Positions 10,884-22,397 of a stretch of DNA of 64,000 nt are shown piece by piece. Position 1 is the stretch's first letter; every line of letters starts with the position of its first letter. The position numbers and the translations under genes are program-made. A model generated the notes under the pieces. It had not been told where the DNA came from, did not search any database, and saw nothing but the letters and a program-made list of their open reading frames with translations. Source of the stretch: Bimuria novae-zelandiae CBS 107.79 (taxonomy: Eukaryota; Ascomycota; Dothideomycetes; Pleosporales; Didymosphaeriaceae); contig ML976673.1 of the NCBI GenBank assembly GCA_010015655.1, positions 884,869-948,868 on the forward strand, given 5' to 3'.

Positions 10884-12374
10884 CTATCTACATCGTCGGT
10901 ACGTTCGGGGAAAGTAACTGTATTCCTTGGCTCGGTAATGAATGGTACATTGGTCTTCTCCGCAGAGGGTCCATCGTATGGTCTCATGCGTAGGATTACG
11001 GTGGTCCAGGTCGTACTGTGGTTCGTAGTTCGGGCTTTCGTTTGGGTATTTCTTCTTGGGGTCTTCGTTTTTGTAGCGAGCGTCTGCCCATTCTCGTGCT
11101 GTCTTACTAACCAAGTCAGGTTGGTAAGCATGATAGAATGCGGCTTTGTAGTCTGGGTCTTGTCGTTCTACTGCTGTAAAACCGAAGTTTCCTTCTCGAG
11201 GTTGGTGTTTTTCCAAGAAGTCGAAAACATTCGTCGTCTTGCTGGCAACTGGCTTGTTCCAGCTAGGGTGAGGAGTGGGAGATCGAGGCATTAGCTCTAT
11301 CTCTTCCTCGTCCGAACCTTCGTATGCATCCTCGTAGAGTCGTAAGTTAGGCGAGTCTGATCGCTCTGAGTCCTCGTTTAGGATGTCGGATTGCTTAATG
11401 GAGGGTATCACCTGCCATTCTTCGTCGGTTACTTCTGTGTCATCGACGGTAAGTACGTTCAGCTGTCTAATAACCTTGTTATTAAACCTGTGATTCCTAG
11501 CGATGTGACCCGGTTTATTACATATAAAGCATTTGCGTGTCTCGGTCCCCTTGTGTTGGGTTCTATCTAAGATGCGCTTTTGGTTAGGCTTGCGAAAGCC
11601 GTTGGACTTCCTTGTTCCTTTCTCTAAGTTGTTAAATTGGATTCCTTCCATAGGTTGGTAGCCATAAGAGTCGCTTCGTTGCTGTCGTCGAGGTGCTTTT
11701 AGTGGCGCCCTGTAGACTACAGGTGCCTGTCGTCCAAAACTGACATTCCTCGGGTTTCTGCGAAACTCTTCTTGTAGTGCGAACCATTCTCTATCGATCC
11801 GAATAGATTCCTCGTATAATTTATTAAGGGTATTGAGTTTAGTACTGCTGCGTAAGAGCTCTTCGCGCACGTTGCGTTTAAGTCCTTGTTAATACATGGT
11901 CTTGAGGGATTTGTCTTCCCAGTCAAGTTGTACAGCGTACTTGCGAAACTCGGCTGCATATTCTGCTGCGGATCGTCGTTGTTGGATAGTTTGGATTGCT
12001 CGTTTGGCTATAGCGGTTTTGTTGGCAATTCCGAACAGTTGCTTAAGGCATTTCTTAAAGTTTAGGTAATCCTTAATAATGTCAACTACGTCGGCGTGAC
12101 TGTTTATGTAGTCCTCGTCCTTATTATCGTGGTCCATGTCTATGTACTTGACTAAGTAGGGACGGATCTATTCTTTAGCTGGTCCTCGCATGTAAGTTGC
12201 TGCAAAGATGACTTTCTTCTTGTCTTCGAGATCGTCGTCCATGTCGAAGAAGTATAGGTCCAGTTATAGAAGCCAGGTGTCGAGGAGACTACGATTGCCA
12301 TCGTACAAATCAGGTTTGTGCGCCTTGTTCTTAGTGTCCTTTATCGGAGTGACACTGGCGTTGCCTGAAGCCAT
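10884..12374 (-). pseudogene. Gypsy1 gag (nucleocapsid), interrupted
   Basis: Starts at ATG 12374 (MASGNASVTPIKDTK). The capsid-like Retrotrans_gag region is at 11889-12137 (RRSAAEYAAEFRKYAVQL), and a CCHC knuckle (KCFICNKPGHIARNH) lies near 11500-11540. In-frame TAA/TAG codons at three or four points in the N-terminal half correspond to lost Q or W codons. An uninterrupted stretch of 328 codons ends at 10884. Gag binds and packages the element RNA. Confidence 0.9.
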
Positions 12375-12421
12375 GGAAGAAGTAGGAGTCCTAGTAGTAC
12401 TCGTGTTGAGGGTGTTCAAGA

Positions 12422-12853
12422 TGTTAAGTCCCTACGGGTAGCTAGTCCGTAAGTAGTTAGGGTTGGTTCTCGGGCAAGAGTACTTGTTAGGCAAGGAAGG
12501 GGTATTAACTGCTTAAGCTAGTTAATAGGGTTGTCGGTATCGAGAGAGCGTAGGAGTCACAATCGAATTGACTAGAGCCTGAGTTAAATCTAAACGATAG
12601 ATTAATAAACAGGTTGAACACGAGTATGAGAGTTCATCCTCGCGTTCCTATATACTATGCTGAGTCCCAAGAATCCCAAATGTCCCATGTGTCCCATAAG
12701 TCCCAGAATCCCATATGCCAAGATACGATTAGGACTTCCGATAATTCTGGGACTCGTGACTTGTGTCACGTGATCGCTTGGCCCGGGTGTGCCAAGACGT
12801 CGGTGGTTCTTAACTGCCGTTGCCCCACCTGTGTGACATGTTGGATCCTAACA
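12422..12853 (-). repeat. Gypsy1 5' LTR
   Basis: 432 bp, the same length as the 3' LTR. The element sequence directly inside it reads TCTTGAACACCCTC on the reverse strand, which has no TGG start and so no obvious tRNA primer site. Gypsy2 has the RIPed version of the same sequence at this spot. Confidence 0.95.
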
Positions 12854-13148
12854 GTATAGCACGATTAAATTAACAAGGTTGCTTATTCAGATCTAAACAA
12901 TAGATTAATAAACAGGTTAAATATAAGTAGAAGAGACTCCTCCTTGCGTTCCTATATACTTCCTCTGCTCGACATGCTCGAAGCGAGCATAGCGAGCAGA
13001 TGTCTTGGCTCCTGCGCCTGCTCGACTTGCTCGCTTCGAGCATGTCGAGCAGTCACGTGACCTTCCAGGTAAGCTGCCCCCATTGGTCGCCTGTAGACCA
13101 TGGACGCCCTGGAGCCTAGCCAAGTGTCTGTAAGATTAGATCTTAACA
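12854..13148 (-). repeat. Gypsy2 3' LTR, second part
   Basis: Continues the LTR split by Gypsy1; bases 12854-12858 are the duplicated GTATA. Contains a perfect 25-bp inverted repeat (12965-12989 and 13028-13052). Ends TTAACA at 13148, next to a CT-rich tract (TTATCCCCCTCCTCT) that is the polypurine tract on the coding strand. Confidence 0.93.
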
Positions 13149-13360
13149 TTATCCCCCTCCTCTAATTAATCTGTCCTTAGATTACCTAACCTTTTTACTA
13201 ATTAGTTAAAGTCTAGTAACCCAGCACTTATTTAGTTCTTACTATAATATTTTTCTTTAAGGCCCGCGCTATTTACCTTAGTTTTAAAATTTATTATAAT
13301 AGCGTCCTTTATCCTATCTCTTATAATTGTTATTTCTTATTTAATATTAATTATATTATT

Positions 13361-13744
13361 ATGCCTTCTTCTAATCTTAACGCTTATTTAAAGTGTGCTA
13401 AGTGTATGCGCTCCTAGAAGCTTTATATTAACTTATTATAGGTGTCCTTAGATAAAACCTGTAAGGAGTATTAAAAGAAAGTAGATAAAGATAAAAGGTT
13501 GCTAGTAGAAGTTTTAACGCGGCTTCTGCGAAATTAGAAAATACTAAAGTAGGCTAAAGAGCGTGCTAAACAAAAAGCGTAATATTTAGCATTAAAAATA
13601 GAGGCTGCTAGAGAGCTTAAGGTTAATACTAACTTTAGTAATTATTTTATAGCTATGTTTGGGATTAGGCTTTCTCCTCTCTTATAGTCTATAATAGAAA
13701 TGTTAAATAATTTTATTAATACTCCTCCCTTATCTATCGCGTAG
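13361..13744 (+). pseudogene. decayed antisense ORF of Gypsy2, Cys/coiled-coil type
   Basis: ATG 13361 opens a frame with CxxC (LKCAKCMRS) and later CKE, followed by a Lys/Leu/Glu-rich helix. It is interrupted by several TAG/TAA codons at places where CAG/CAA would restore the frame. It ends at TAG 13742-13744. Sequence identity with the Gypsy1 antisense ORF is low, but position, strand, N-terminal cysteines and charged helix agree. Confidence 0.6.
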
Positions 13745-13779
13745 TATTTTCTTTTAGTATTATTATGGCGTAAGTCTTG

Positions 13780-16700
13780 TTTCCTTTAAAGCTTTCTTTT
13801 ATTACTTTAGTATAGTAGTAGTAGTTATAGATCTTATTTCGTGCTCCTTTTAAGAGTTGCTGGTAATTTTTACAGAGTTTAGACTTAGGTTCTTATATAT
13901 TTTCTAAGTGTAGGTAGCCTTCTACTTAACTAATTATTCTTATAAGAATTTATTATTTTAAAAGTCTTCTTGTCTAACTTCTCTATATCCTAAGAGTATT
14001 TTAACTTTAAATTTATTTTCTTCCTTTAGCTAGTAATAGAAGGTTATTTTAATCAGTGTTTTAGGGTCTGCGGGTTCGAGTTAGTCTATATAGAATACTA
14101 GGTGTATTTTTGTATCTAACGGTAATTTTAATTAGTAGTTAACTAGTAACATTTATTTAATAATAAAAAATAGCTTAACTTTAATATAATCTAGTTTCTT
14201 ATACTTTTTCTTTTAGGTTTAAAAATTTTTTATAAGTAGATATGCTTTATCCCTCTTCTTTAGCTAAAGTGCCATTTTTCTTTTTTAGTTTATATAGGAA
14301 ATACTTTACTATTAAGCTTTCTTAAGGTTCTTTTAGAGTTATGTGTGTGTTTTCTTTATAGTTTCTACTATGTTTATTACTTCTTCTGTCTTAATTTTTG
14401 TAGGATGTGTTTAGTTAAAGAGATGTAAACATCTTTTGTAGTTTATATAAAATAGTGTTAATCCTATTGCTGCTAATATCTTGTTGTTATATACTAATTA
14501 TGCTATAGGTAATAAGGAAATCTAATTATTTTTCTAGTTATTATAGTAGATGCGTAGGTACGTTTCTATCGTTTAATTTATTTGTTCTGTTTGTCTGTCT
14601 ATTTATAGGTAATAAGCTGTTGATAGCTTTCGTTTCGTTCTAATAAGTGCTATAAGTATTGTCTAGTAGTTTAAAGTAAAGAGTTTGTCTCTATCGCTAA
14701 TAATTGTCTTAGGAATGCCATAATGTTGTATAAGTTAATCTAGGATAAGGAACGCTAGTTCCGTTACTATCGTTGTCTTTTTGCATAGTAGTAGTTCCAC
14801 GTACTTGGTAAATCTGCATACAATTACTAGTATTACGTCGTAACTTACTCCATTTATAGGATCCTTCGACTTTGGTAATCCTGTAATAAAGTCTATTACG
14901 ATGTCTTCCTATAGTGCTGTAGGTATCTGGATGGCTTGCATCTCTTTGTACTTAAGATGTGTTGTATGTTTATTGCGCTAGCATTCTACGCATTTGCGTA
15001 TGTAGGTTGCTACTACTTCCTTAATTCCTTTAAAGCTGTAGTTCCTCTAAATTAGTTCTATTATCTTTCTAATTCCTAGGTGTCTATATATAGGGTCGTC
15101 GTAGTATTGTCGTATAACCTTTATCTGTTATTCCTTGGGTACTTCTCGTGTAAGTACAAGGAGTTAATTAAGTTCTACTATTAGTTTTAGAGAACTGTCG
15201 GGGTTTTGCTTTAGTATTACGGAGTAGGTTTAACCTTTTTTCTATTATTATTTATTTTACTAAGAGTATCTGCTCGTCCGTTTTCTTTACCTAGGGTGTA
15301 TATAATTTTAAATTTGTATTATCCTAGCGCTTCTAACTATCTTGCTTATTATTAGGTTAGTTCTTTCGTAGTTATAAAGCGTGTAAGATTCTTATAGTCT
15401 ATAAAAATTATAAGTTTTAAGTAACTCTGTGCATAGATCCTCTAGTGTTTAATAGCTTTTATAATTATAAGTAGTTCTTTGTTGTGTACTTTATATTATA
15501 ATTCTTCTAATATAAACTTGTGTGCGTAGTATGTAACTAGATACTATTTACTATTTTTTTCTTGCTTCGCGCATGCTTTAACCGCTAGGTCGCTTGCGTC
15601 TGTTTTAATACGTAACGGTTTGTTGTCCTAGAAGTGTATAAGGACTAGTGGCGTAATGCATGCTTTTTATAGTGTCTGGAATATTTGTTTATATTCTTTT
15701 ATCTAATTAAAAGGTTTATCCTTCTTCGTAAGGTTCGTAAGTGGTAGTGTAATTCTCGAGTAGTCTGTGATAAACTATCTATTAAATCTAGTAAATTTAA
15801 GGAAGGCTTATACTTTTTTAAGGTTAGTAAGCGATTTCTGATTCTTTACTTCCTTAATTTTTAAAGGGCTTACTTAAATACCTTTAGTGTTAATAATATG
15901 TCCTAAAAACTCTAGTTCCGTGATATAGAACTTGTATTTCTTAAATTTTAATTATAGGTTAGCGCTATCTAGCGCTCGTAGTACTATTTATACGTATTAT
16001 ATATAATCCTTCTCTTGCTTAGAGAATACTAGGATGTCGTCGAGGTAGGTAGCTATAAATATATTAAGGTAGTTCCTTAGTATATTATTAATTATTACTT
16101 AGAACGTTACTGGTGCGTTCGTGAGTCTAAAAGGCATAACTTGGTACTTAAATAGTCCGTATCTAGTTTAGAAAGCTATCTTCTACTCGTTACCTACTAC
16201 TATTTATATAAGGTGGTATCTATCTCGTAGGTTAAATTATATAAATATCCTGGCTCGTCCTAGCCTATCTTGAGACTCTTATATGTTTAGTAGTAGGTAT
16301 CTATTCTTAATTATTATATTATTTAGCCTTTTATAGTTAATATATAGACGTTGCGTTCCATCCTTCTTTGCAATAAATATTAGGGGTAATACTACTAGTA
16401 ATTCTAACTTACGTATCTATTACCTTTTAAGGGCTTTCTTTAAGAATTCGCGTGTTTATTGGAGTTCTTTTACGCTTTATCTGTATAGTAGTCTAAAGGG
16501 TAGCGGTTTTCCCTCTTTAAGAACAATATAATAATCTTAATATATATACTTAAGAAGGGCGTTTGCTCCTTTCTCTTCCTAAAATAAATAACTCTATTCT
16601 TTATGTTTATTAGGAATATTAAGGGGTGTACTATTTTCTTCATGCTTACGCTTTATAACCTAGTAGTTTCTACTAGTATTTACTAAGTTAGTTTTATGTT

Positions 16701-19004
16701 TATTAACTTTTAGTCGCAAGACTATATTATTAATAGCTCTCTTATTTACTATTATACTCTATTAATACGTAGGCTTTACTTATAATATATAGTTATAGCG
16801 CTTAAAGGATAGCTCTTTTTTTTCTTAGTTAATTATAGGGTTATACTCTCTTAACTAGGGTAGTTTTAAAATTATATCGTGATTTGCTTCCTTAATAATG
16901 TTAAGGGTAATTAATTCCTAGTGTTTATAGATTATAAGGGTAGTCTTAATCTTGTATTTAATTATTGCTTTGCTGGGCATTAGTTATCTATTCGTGATAT
17001 AGATAGTATAGGGTATAGCCTTTTTGCGCTTATAGAGTCCTGCTTTATTAAGTGCTTTTTTTAATATATAGCTTTCCTGTGCTCCTAAGTCTAGTATAGC
17101 TTTTATTTATATTCCTTTAAGCTATACTAGTAGCTTAATTAATACCTAACTATTAGTAGTATTTAGTTCTTTGAAGGCGTTTTCCTGCCTAAGTCTAGGT
17201 CTAAAAAAGATATTTTATTTTTAGCTAGTTTTATAGGTTTAAGGTGTCCTTTATTCTTCTTCTTTTAAGGCTATTACTAGGCCTTTTTTAGGAGAGCTTT
17301 ACCGTCTTCTTCTTTTGTTACTATTTTAAACCTAAGAGTTATAGTCTCCTTTAGTATATAATTAAACCTATGCTTTCCCTTTTGCTCTTTATATTCTTTA
17401 TAATTAGGGTGTAAGCATGTTTGCTATTTGTCTAATACGTATTTTCTATTAACTAGTAATAATATTACTTAGTTTAGCGCCTAGTTAAGGTGTAGAAAGT
17501 ATCGTGTTTTACGCTTATCCTAAAGGTAAATATTATAGTAGGTAATAAGGTAGTTAAACTACTCCTATCTGTATTATTAGTATGTTTAGGGAAAGTAGCT
17601 ATATTCCTTAGCTTAGTAATAAAAGGTATATTAGTCTTTCTTGCATAAAGTCTATTATAGGGTCTTATGCGTAGGGTTGCGGTGGTCTAGGTCGTACTAT
17701 AGTTTGTAGTTTGGGCTTTTATTTAGGTACTTTTTCTTAAGGTCTTCATAAGCGTAGCAATAGTCTGCCTATTCTTGTTTTACTTTACTAACTAAGTTAG
17801 GTTGGTAAGCATAGTAAAATATAGCTATATAGTCTTATTATTTTATTACTATAAACCCGAAGTCTCCTTTCCTTAGTTATTGTTTTTTTAAGAAGTTAAA
17901 AACATTTGTTATCTTACTGGTGACAGGTTTACTCTAGCTAGGGTAAGGTGTAGGAGATTAAGGTATTGTTTCCCTTTTTTTTCCTTTTTGTCTAAACTTT
18001 TGTCTGTATCCTTGTAGAGTTGTAAGTTAGGTAATTTTAATTACTCTAATTCTTTGTTGTAGATGTTAATTTGCTTAATAGCGTCTATTATTTACTATTC
18101 TTCGTTAGTGGTTTCTTTTTTATTAATAGTTAGTACGTTTAGCTACCTAATAATCTTATTCTTAGATCTGCAGTTCTTAGCGATATAGCCTAGTTTACTA
18201 TATATAAAATATTTACGCGTCTTAGTCCCCTGTCATTAGGTTCTATTTAAGATACGTTAATTAGGCTTTTAGAAGCCTATAGCCTTTCCTGTTCCCTTTT
18301 TTAGGTTATTAAACTAGATATTTTCTATAAGTTAGGGTCTGTAATAGTTACGTTGCTGGCGTTAAGGTGCTTTTAGTAGCGTCCTATAGACTATAGGTGT
18401 CTATTATTTAAAACTAGCATTTCTTAGGTTCTTGCGGAATTCCTCTTGCAAGGGAAACTATTCCCTATTAATGCGGATAGTCTCTTTGTATAGTTCCTCT
18501 AAGGTCTCTATTTAAGACCCTGTTAGTATATAGTCTTAAGAGATTTATCCTCCTAGTTAAGTTGCATGGCATATTTGCGAAACTTAGCTACGTATTTAGC
18601 TATAAATTAATATTATCTAATTATCTAGATCGCGCGTCTAGCGATAGCTATTTTATTAGTAATTCTAAATATTTATTAGAGGTATTTTTTAAAATTAGCG
18701 TAGTCTTTAATAATATTAATTACGTTAGCGTTATTGTTAATATAGTCCTTATTCTCGTTGTTATAATCTATATCTAAGTATTTAACTAGGTAAGGATAGA
18801 TCTATTCTTTAGCGCTTCGTCGCATGTAAGTTATAGCGAAGATAACTTTTTTCTTGTCTTTAAGGTCTTAGTTCTAGTTAAAGAAGTAAAGGTCTAGCTG
18901 TAAAAGCTAAGTGTCGAGGAGGGTATAATTACTATTATATAAGCTAGGTTTATATGCCTTGTTCTTGCTATTACCTATAAGGGTGATATAGTTATCTAAA
19001 GCTA
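13780..19004 (-). pseudogene. Gypsy2 gag-pol remnant
   Basis: Homologous block by block to Gypsy1 gag-pol, with the chromodomain end near 13920-14030 and the gag start near 19004. Too many RIP stops to list; no frame longer than about 70 codons survives. Confidence 0.88.
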
Positions 19005-19052
19005 TAGAAGAGGTAGGGGTCCTAGTAGTACTTATATTAAGGGTGTTTAAGA

Positions 19053-19433
19053 TGTTAAGATCCTAAAGAGATAGCTAATCTCTAAGGGGCTAAGGTTAGT
19101 TCTTAGGTAGGAGTACTAGTAGGATAAGAAAAGGTTGTAGTAATAGCTTGCGCTTATTACTAGGGCGTTAGTATTAAAGGTGTATATAGCACGATTAAAT
19201 TAACAAGGTTGCTTATTTAGATCTAAACAATAGATTAATAAACAGGTTAAATATAAGTAGAAGAGACTCCTCCTTACGTTCCTATATACTTCCTCTGCTC
19301 GACATGCTCGAAGCGAGCATAGCGAGCAGATGTCTTGGCTCCTGCGCCTGCTCGACTTGCTCGCTTCGAGCATGTCGAGCAGTCACGTGACCTTCCAGGT
19401 AAGCTGCCCCCATTGGTCGCCTGTAGACCATGG
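19053..19433 (-). repeat. Gypsy2 5' LTR, truncated by the assembly gap
   Basis: Starts TGTTAAGATCCTAAAGAG, matches the split 3' LTR, and includes the same 25-bp inverted repeat (19295-19319, 19358-19382). About 45 bp of its end fall in the N run. Confidence 0.93.
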
Positions 19434-20428
19434 NNNNNNNNNNNNNNNNNNNNNNNNNNNNNNNNNNNNNNNNNNNNNNNNNNNNNNNNNNNNNNNNNNN
19501 NNNNNNNNNNNNNNNNNNNNNNNNNNNNNNNNNNNNNNNNNNNNNNNNNNNNNNNNNNNNNNNNNNNNNNNNNNNNNNNNNNNNNNNNNNNNNNNNNNNN
19601 NNNNNNNNNNNNNNNNNNNNNNNNNNNNNNNNNNNNNNNNNNNNNNNNNNNNNNNNNNNNNNNNNNNNNNNNNNNNNNNNNNNNNNNNNNNNNNNNNNNN
19701 NNNNNNNNNNNNNNNNNNNNNNNNNNNNNNNNNNNNNNNNNNNNNNNNNNNNNNNNNNNNNNNNNNNNNNNNNNNNNNNNNNNNNNNNNNNNNNNNNNNN
19801 NNNNNNNNNNNNNNNNNNNNNNNNNNNNNNNNNNNNNNNNNNNNNNNNNNNNNNNNNNNNNNNNNNNNNNNNNNNNNNNNNNNNNNNNNNNNNNNNNNNN
19901 NNNNNNNNNNNNNNNNNNNNNNNNNNNNNNNNNNNNNNNNNNNNNNNNNNNNNNNNNNNNNNNNNNNNNNNNNNNNNNNNNNNNNNNNNNNNNNNNNNNN
20001 NNNNNNNNNNNNNNNNNNNNNNNNNNNNNNNNNNNNNNNNNNNNNNNNNNNNNNNNNNNNNNNNNNNNNNNNNNNNNNNNNNNNNNNNNNNNNNNNNNNN
20101 NNNNNNNNNNNNNNNNNNNNNNNNNNNNNNNNNNNNNNNNNNNNNNNNNNNNNNNNNNNNNNNNNNNNNNNNNNNNNNNNNNNNNNNNNNNNNNNNNNNN
20201 NNNNNNNNNNNNNNNNNNNNNNNNNNNNNNNNNNNNNNNNNNNNNNNNNNNNNNNNNNNNNNNNNNNNNNNNNNNNNNNNNNNNNNNNNNNNNNNNNNNN
20301 NNNNNNNNNNNNNNNNNNNNNNNNNNNNNNNNNNNNNNNNNNNNNNNNNNNNNNNNNNNNNNNNNNNNNNNNNNNNNNNNNNNNNNNNNNNNNNNNNNNN
20401 NNNNNNNNNNNNNNNNNNNNNNNNNNNN
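19434..20428. other. assembly gap (995 N)
   Basis: Run of N. It begins inside the Gypsy2 5' LTR, so the gap is probably caused by near-identical repeats. Nothing can be said of its content or true length. Confidence 0.99.
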
Positions 20429-21879
20429 CCAAAAGGTACGCACGAGAATACTTAAGCCAAGTATTACTCGTATAGTATAATATATATAGGATATGCTAGG
20501 GTCAGCCACTAGCGCTAGTGTTTGATCCTAGCCTAGCCGGAACCTCTATAAGCGAGAGAAGGCCACGTGTTCGACCGTGCCTACCTCGTTACAGAAAGCT
20601 ACTTTAAGGCGTTCTAAAGACTTTTTAATTATATTATAAAAGTCCTAGGCTAAAGGCTGTCTTAGTCTTATATTTCTCCTAATTAAAATTATAGTTTCAC
20701 GGCAATTGCCCTTAATATACATAGTAGTTAATTTCTAAGTAAGTATTAGCTCTTAACGTATTTATAACGTACCCTAAATGTGTTATAAAAGGGTTTAGAA
20801 AATATCTATAATTAATTTACCTATAAGCTCGACCACCTACATAGTATATATAAAGAATAGTAATATTCTACCTTATTCACTTCTTTAGAAGTCTAAATAC
20901 GCTTGGAGCTAGAAATTATAAGATTTAAATATAAATAAAGTTATTATTATCTTGCTAAAGTTAAACTAACTATAACTACCTTTATTAATTATTAATTAGT
21001 AAGTAACTAATTCTAAATATGTACAGAACGTCTTATTAACTTGTTCTAAACTATAAAGATAGCCCTATTAAAGAGTAGGCAAGACATAAGCGTTACCTAC
21101 TTATTATTAGAGAGATTAATAAAGCATATTTATTTATAAAACCTAAAGTATTTTTAGTTCTACGCTATTATATAAATGCTATTAAGTAAAGTGTAAATAA
21201 GTTAAATATTATAGGCAAGAAGCTAAAAATTTCAATAACAATTTTAAAGTAATATATTTTTAACTTATTCTTAATATATTACTAACATAATTATAGTAGA
21301 GAAAAACTTAACTAATAGGATATTAAGCAGTTTAATACTTAGTAAGACTTTAAAATATTTTATATTTAAAGGGATACATTTCTTAAGGCTTAATTTTAGT
21401 AGTTACATGCTCGTAAGAGTATATATTATTTATAGAATACTTTTTAAATACGTAGAGCATAGGTTTAACATAATTTTAGAACGTCGACGCGTCTAAACTC
21501 TTATAAAACTACAAAAAGCTATAGCTAGTCCAGATACAGTCTTGCATAGAGCATCTTCAAGCGGTATTGTACGACGTAGGAGCTCACGGCATAGCTCACG
21601 AGCTAGTTCTTCTTCAAGATCGAGTTCACAAAGACCACATATAAGGTAAGAACAATACCTTGAGAACACCTCTATAATAAGATACTAACACGATATAGCA
21701 CAGTAAAGCGCATGTCCTAGTAAGAAATAAAGGAGCAAAGGCAGCAAATTAAACTAGAAATACTTAAAACTTAGCTTAAAGCGCAGTAGTAGGCTATTAA
21801 GGAAAAGGAACTAAATTTACTAAAAAAATAATAATAGTTATAGCTTAATAACTAATATAGTTAGAATATATAATTTTTT
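20429..21879. other. RIPed sequence, probably the right part of the 19-kb element body
   Basis: AT-rich with no recognised domain. Two less mutated patches, 20500-20590 (ending CCTACCTCGTTACAG) and 21540-21640 (Ser/Arg-coding on the plus strand), may be LTR or coding remnants. I could not assign them. Confidence 0.5.
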
Positions 21880-21998
21880 ATTAGTTAAGCTTAGCTAACC
21901 TATTGCTTAGGTTGCTAGGCTAAGCTAACTGCTTGGCACAAGGGCGCTTGGACCCCACCAGTTGGCTTGGCTTTTTGACCAGTCGGCCGACCTGTAGG
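21880..21998 (-). repeat. right terminal inverted repeat of the 19-kb element
   Basis: Reverse complement of 2746-2866 with transition differences. Followed by the second CTCCGGGTTAGGC at 21999-22011. Confidence 0.85.
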
Positions 21999-22087
21999 CT
22001 CCGGGTTAGGCCGGTCTCGTGACCACGTGATCTCGTGTTTTCTGAGGGTCCACGAGCGCGACGCGACCCACCTTACAACATCGCCAG

Positions 22088-22121
22088 CACCTTGAGCCAC
22101 CCTGAGCCACCCTGAGCCACC
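22088..22121. repeat. short tandem repeat CCTGAGCCAC
   Basis: Three adjacent copies of a TGAGCCACCC-type 10-mer in the upstream region of the C2H2 gene. No function can be inferred. Confidence 0.7.
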
Positions 22122-22397
22122 CAGCGCAACAACGATCCACCACCAGCATTCGCCCTCAGCCAAAACGCTTGTGACAGTTCGCACTGGGGAAATGGCCACC
22201 ACAAAGCCGTTAGCCCCTTCCGCTTCCCCGCTCATTGTCTCCACTTTCCCTGAGATTGTGCCCGCGTATGGAATCGTGTGACAGGGCCCAACACAAAGGC
22301 AAACACCACTGTTTTCTCCACCCTCAGCGCTCAGATAAGACGATAACACTCCCGACCCCTATATTACACCACCTTTCTAACCGGCAGAGACGCTACG

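Larger units (their letters stand above)
6327..12853 (-). mobile_element. Gypsy1: Ty3/Gypsy chromovirus-type LTR retrotransposon, full length, mildly RIPed
   Basis: Full-length element of 6,527 bp. Two 432-bp LTRs (6327-6758, 12422-12853) start TG and end CA, and a perfect 5-bp duplication GTATA flanks it (6322-6326, 12854-12858). Coding is on the reverse strand in the order gag, protease, reverse transcriptase, RNase H, integrase, chromodomain. A purine-rich tract next to the 3' LTR (reverse complement of 6759-6775) fits a polypurine tract. The two LTRs differ at 13 sites, all transitions and mostly in CpA/TpG context, so LTR divergence measures RIP rather than age. It is inserted in the LTR of the older Gypsy2. 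Confidence 0.96.
13149..19052 (-). mobile_element. Gypsy2 internal region, heavily RIPed
   Basis: 5.9 kb collinear with the Gypsy1 interior over its whole length, for example 14581-14700 against 8071-8190 (integrase) and 17150-17420 against 10480-10740 (gag-pol junction), but saturated with TpA. The full element runs from the LTR starting at 6191 to an LTR starting at 19053 whose end lies in the N run. Confidence 0.93.
2746..21998. mobile_element. 19-kb TIR-bounded element (outer unit of the left nest), class unresolved
   Basis: Inverted ends of about 120 bp (2746-2866 and 21880-21998) match over most of their length, and differences are mainly C/T and G/A. They begin with TACAGG-type sequence and contain several GCCGACTGG/CCAGTCGGC motifs. 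A 13-bp direct repeat flanks the unit. Subtracting the nested Fot/pogo element and the Gypsy pair leaves about 4.1 kb of element body, which is AT-rich and stop-riddled. I could not recognise a transposase in it. Long TIRs with a long target duplication are typical of Mutator-like elements, but with no coding match the class remains open. Confidence 0.75.

Noticed and set aside
19274..20509. Long open frames across 19.3-20.5 kb in several frames
   Set aside because: They are open only because they run through the N gap; the real flanks are LTR and RIPed sequence.
20510..20590. tRNA-like B-box (GTTCGACC) after the gap
   Set aside because: No A box or cloverleaf can be drawn around it.
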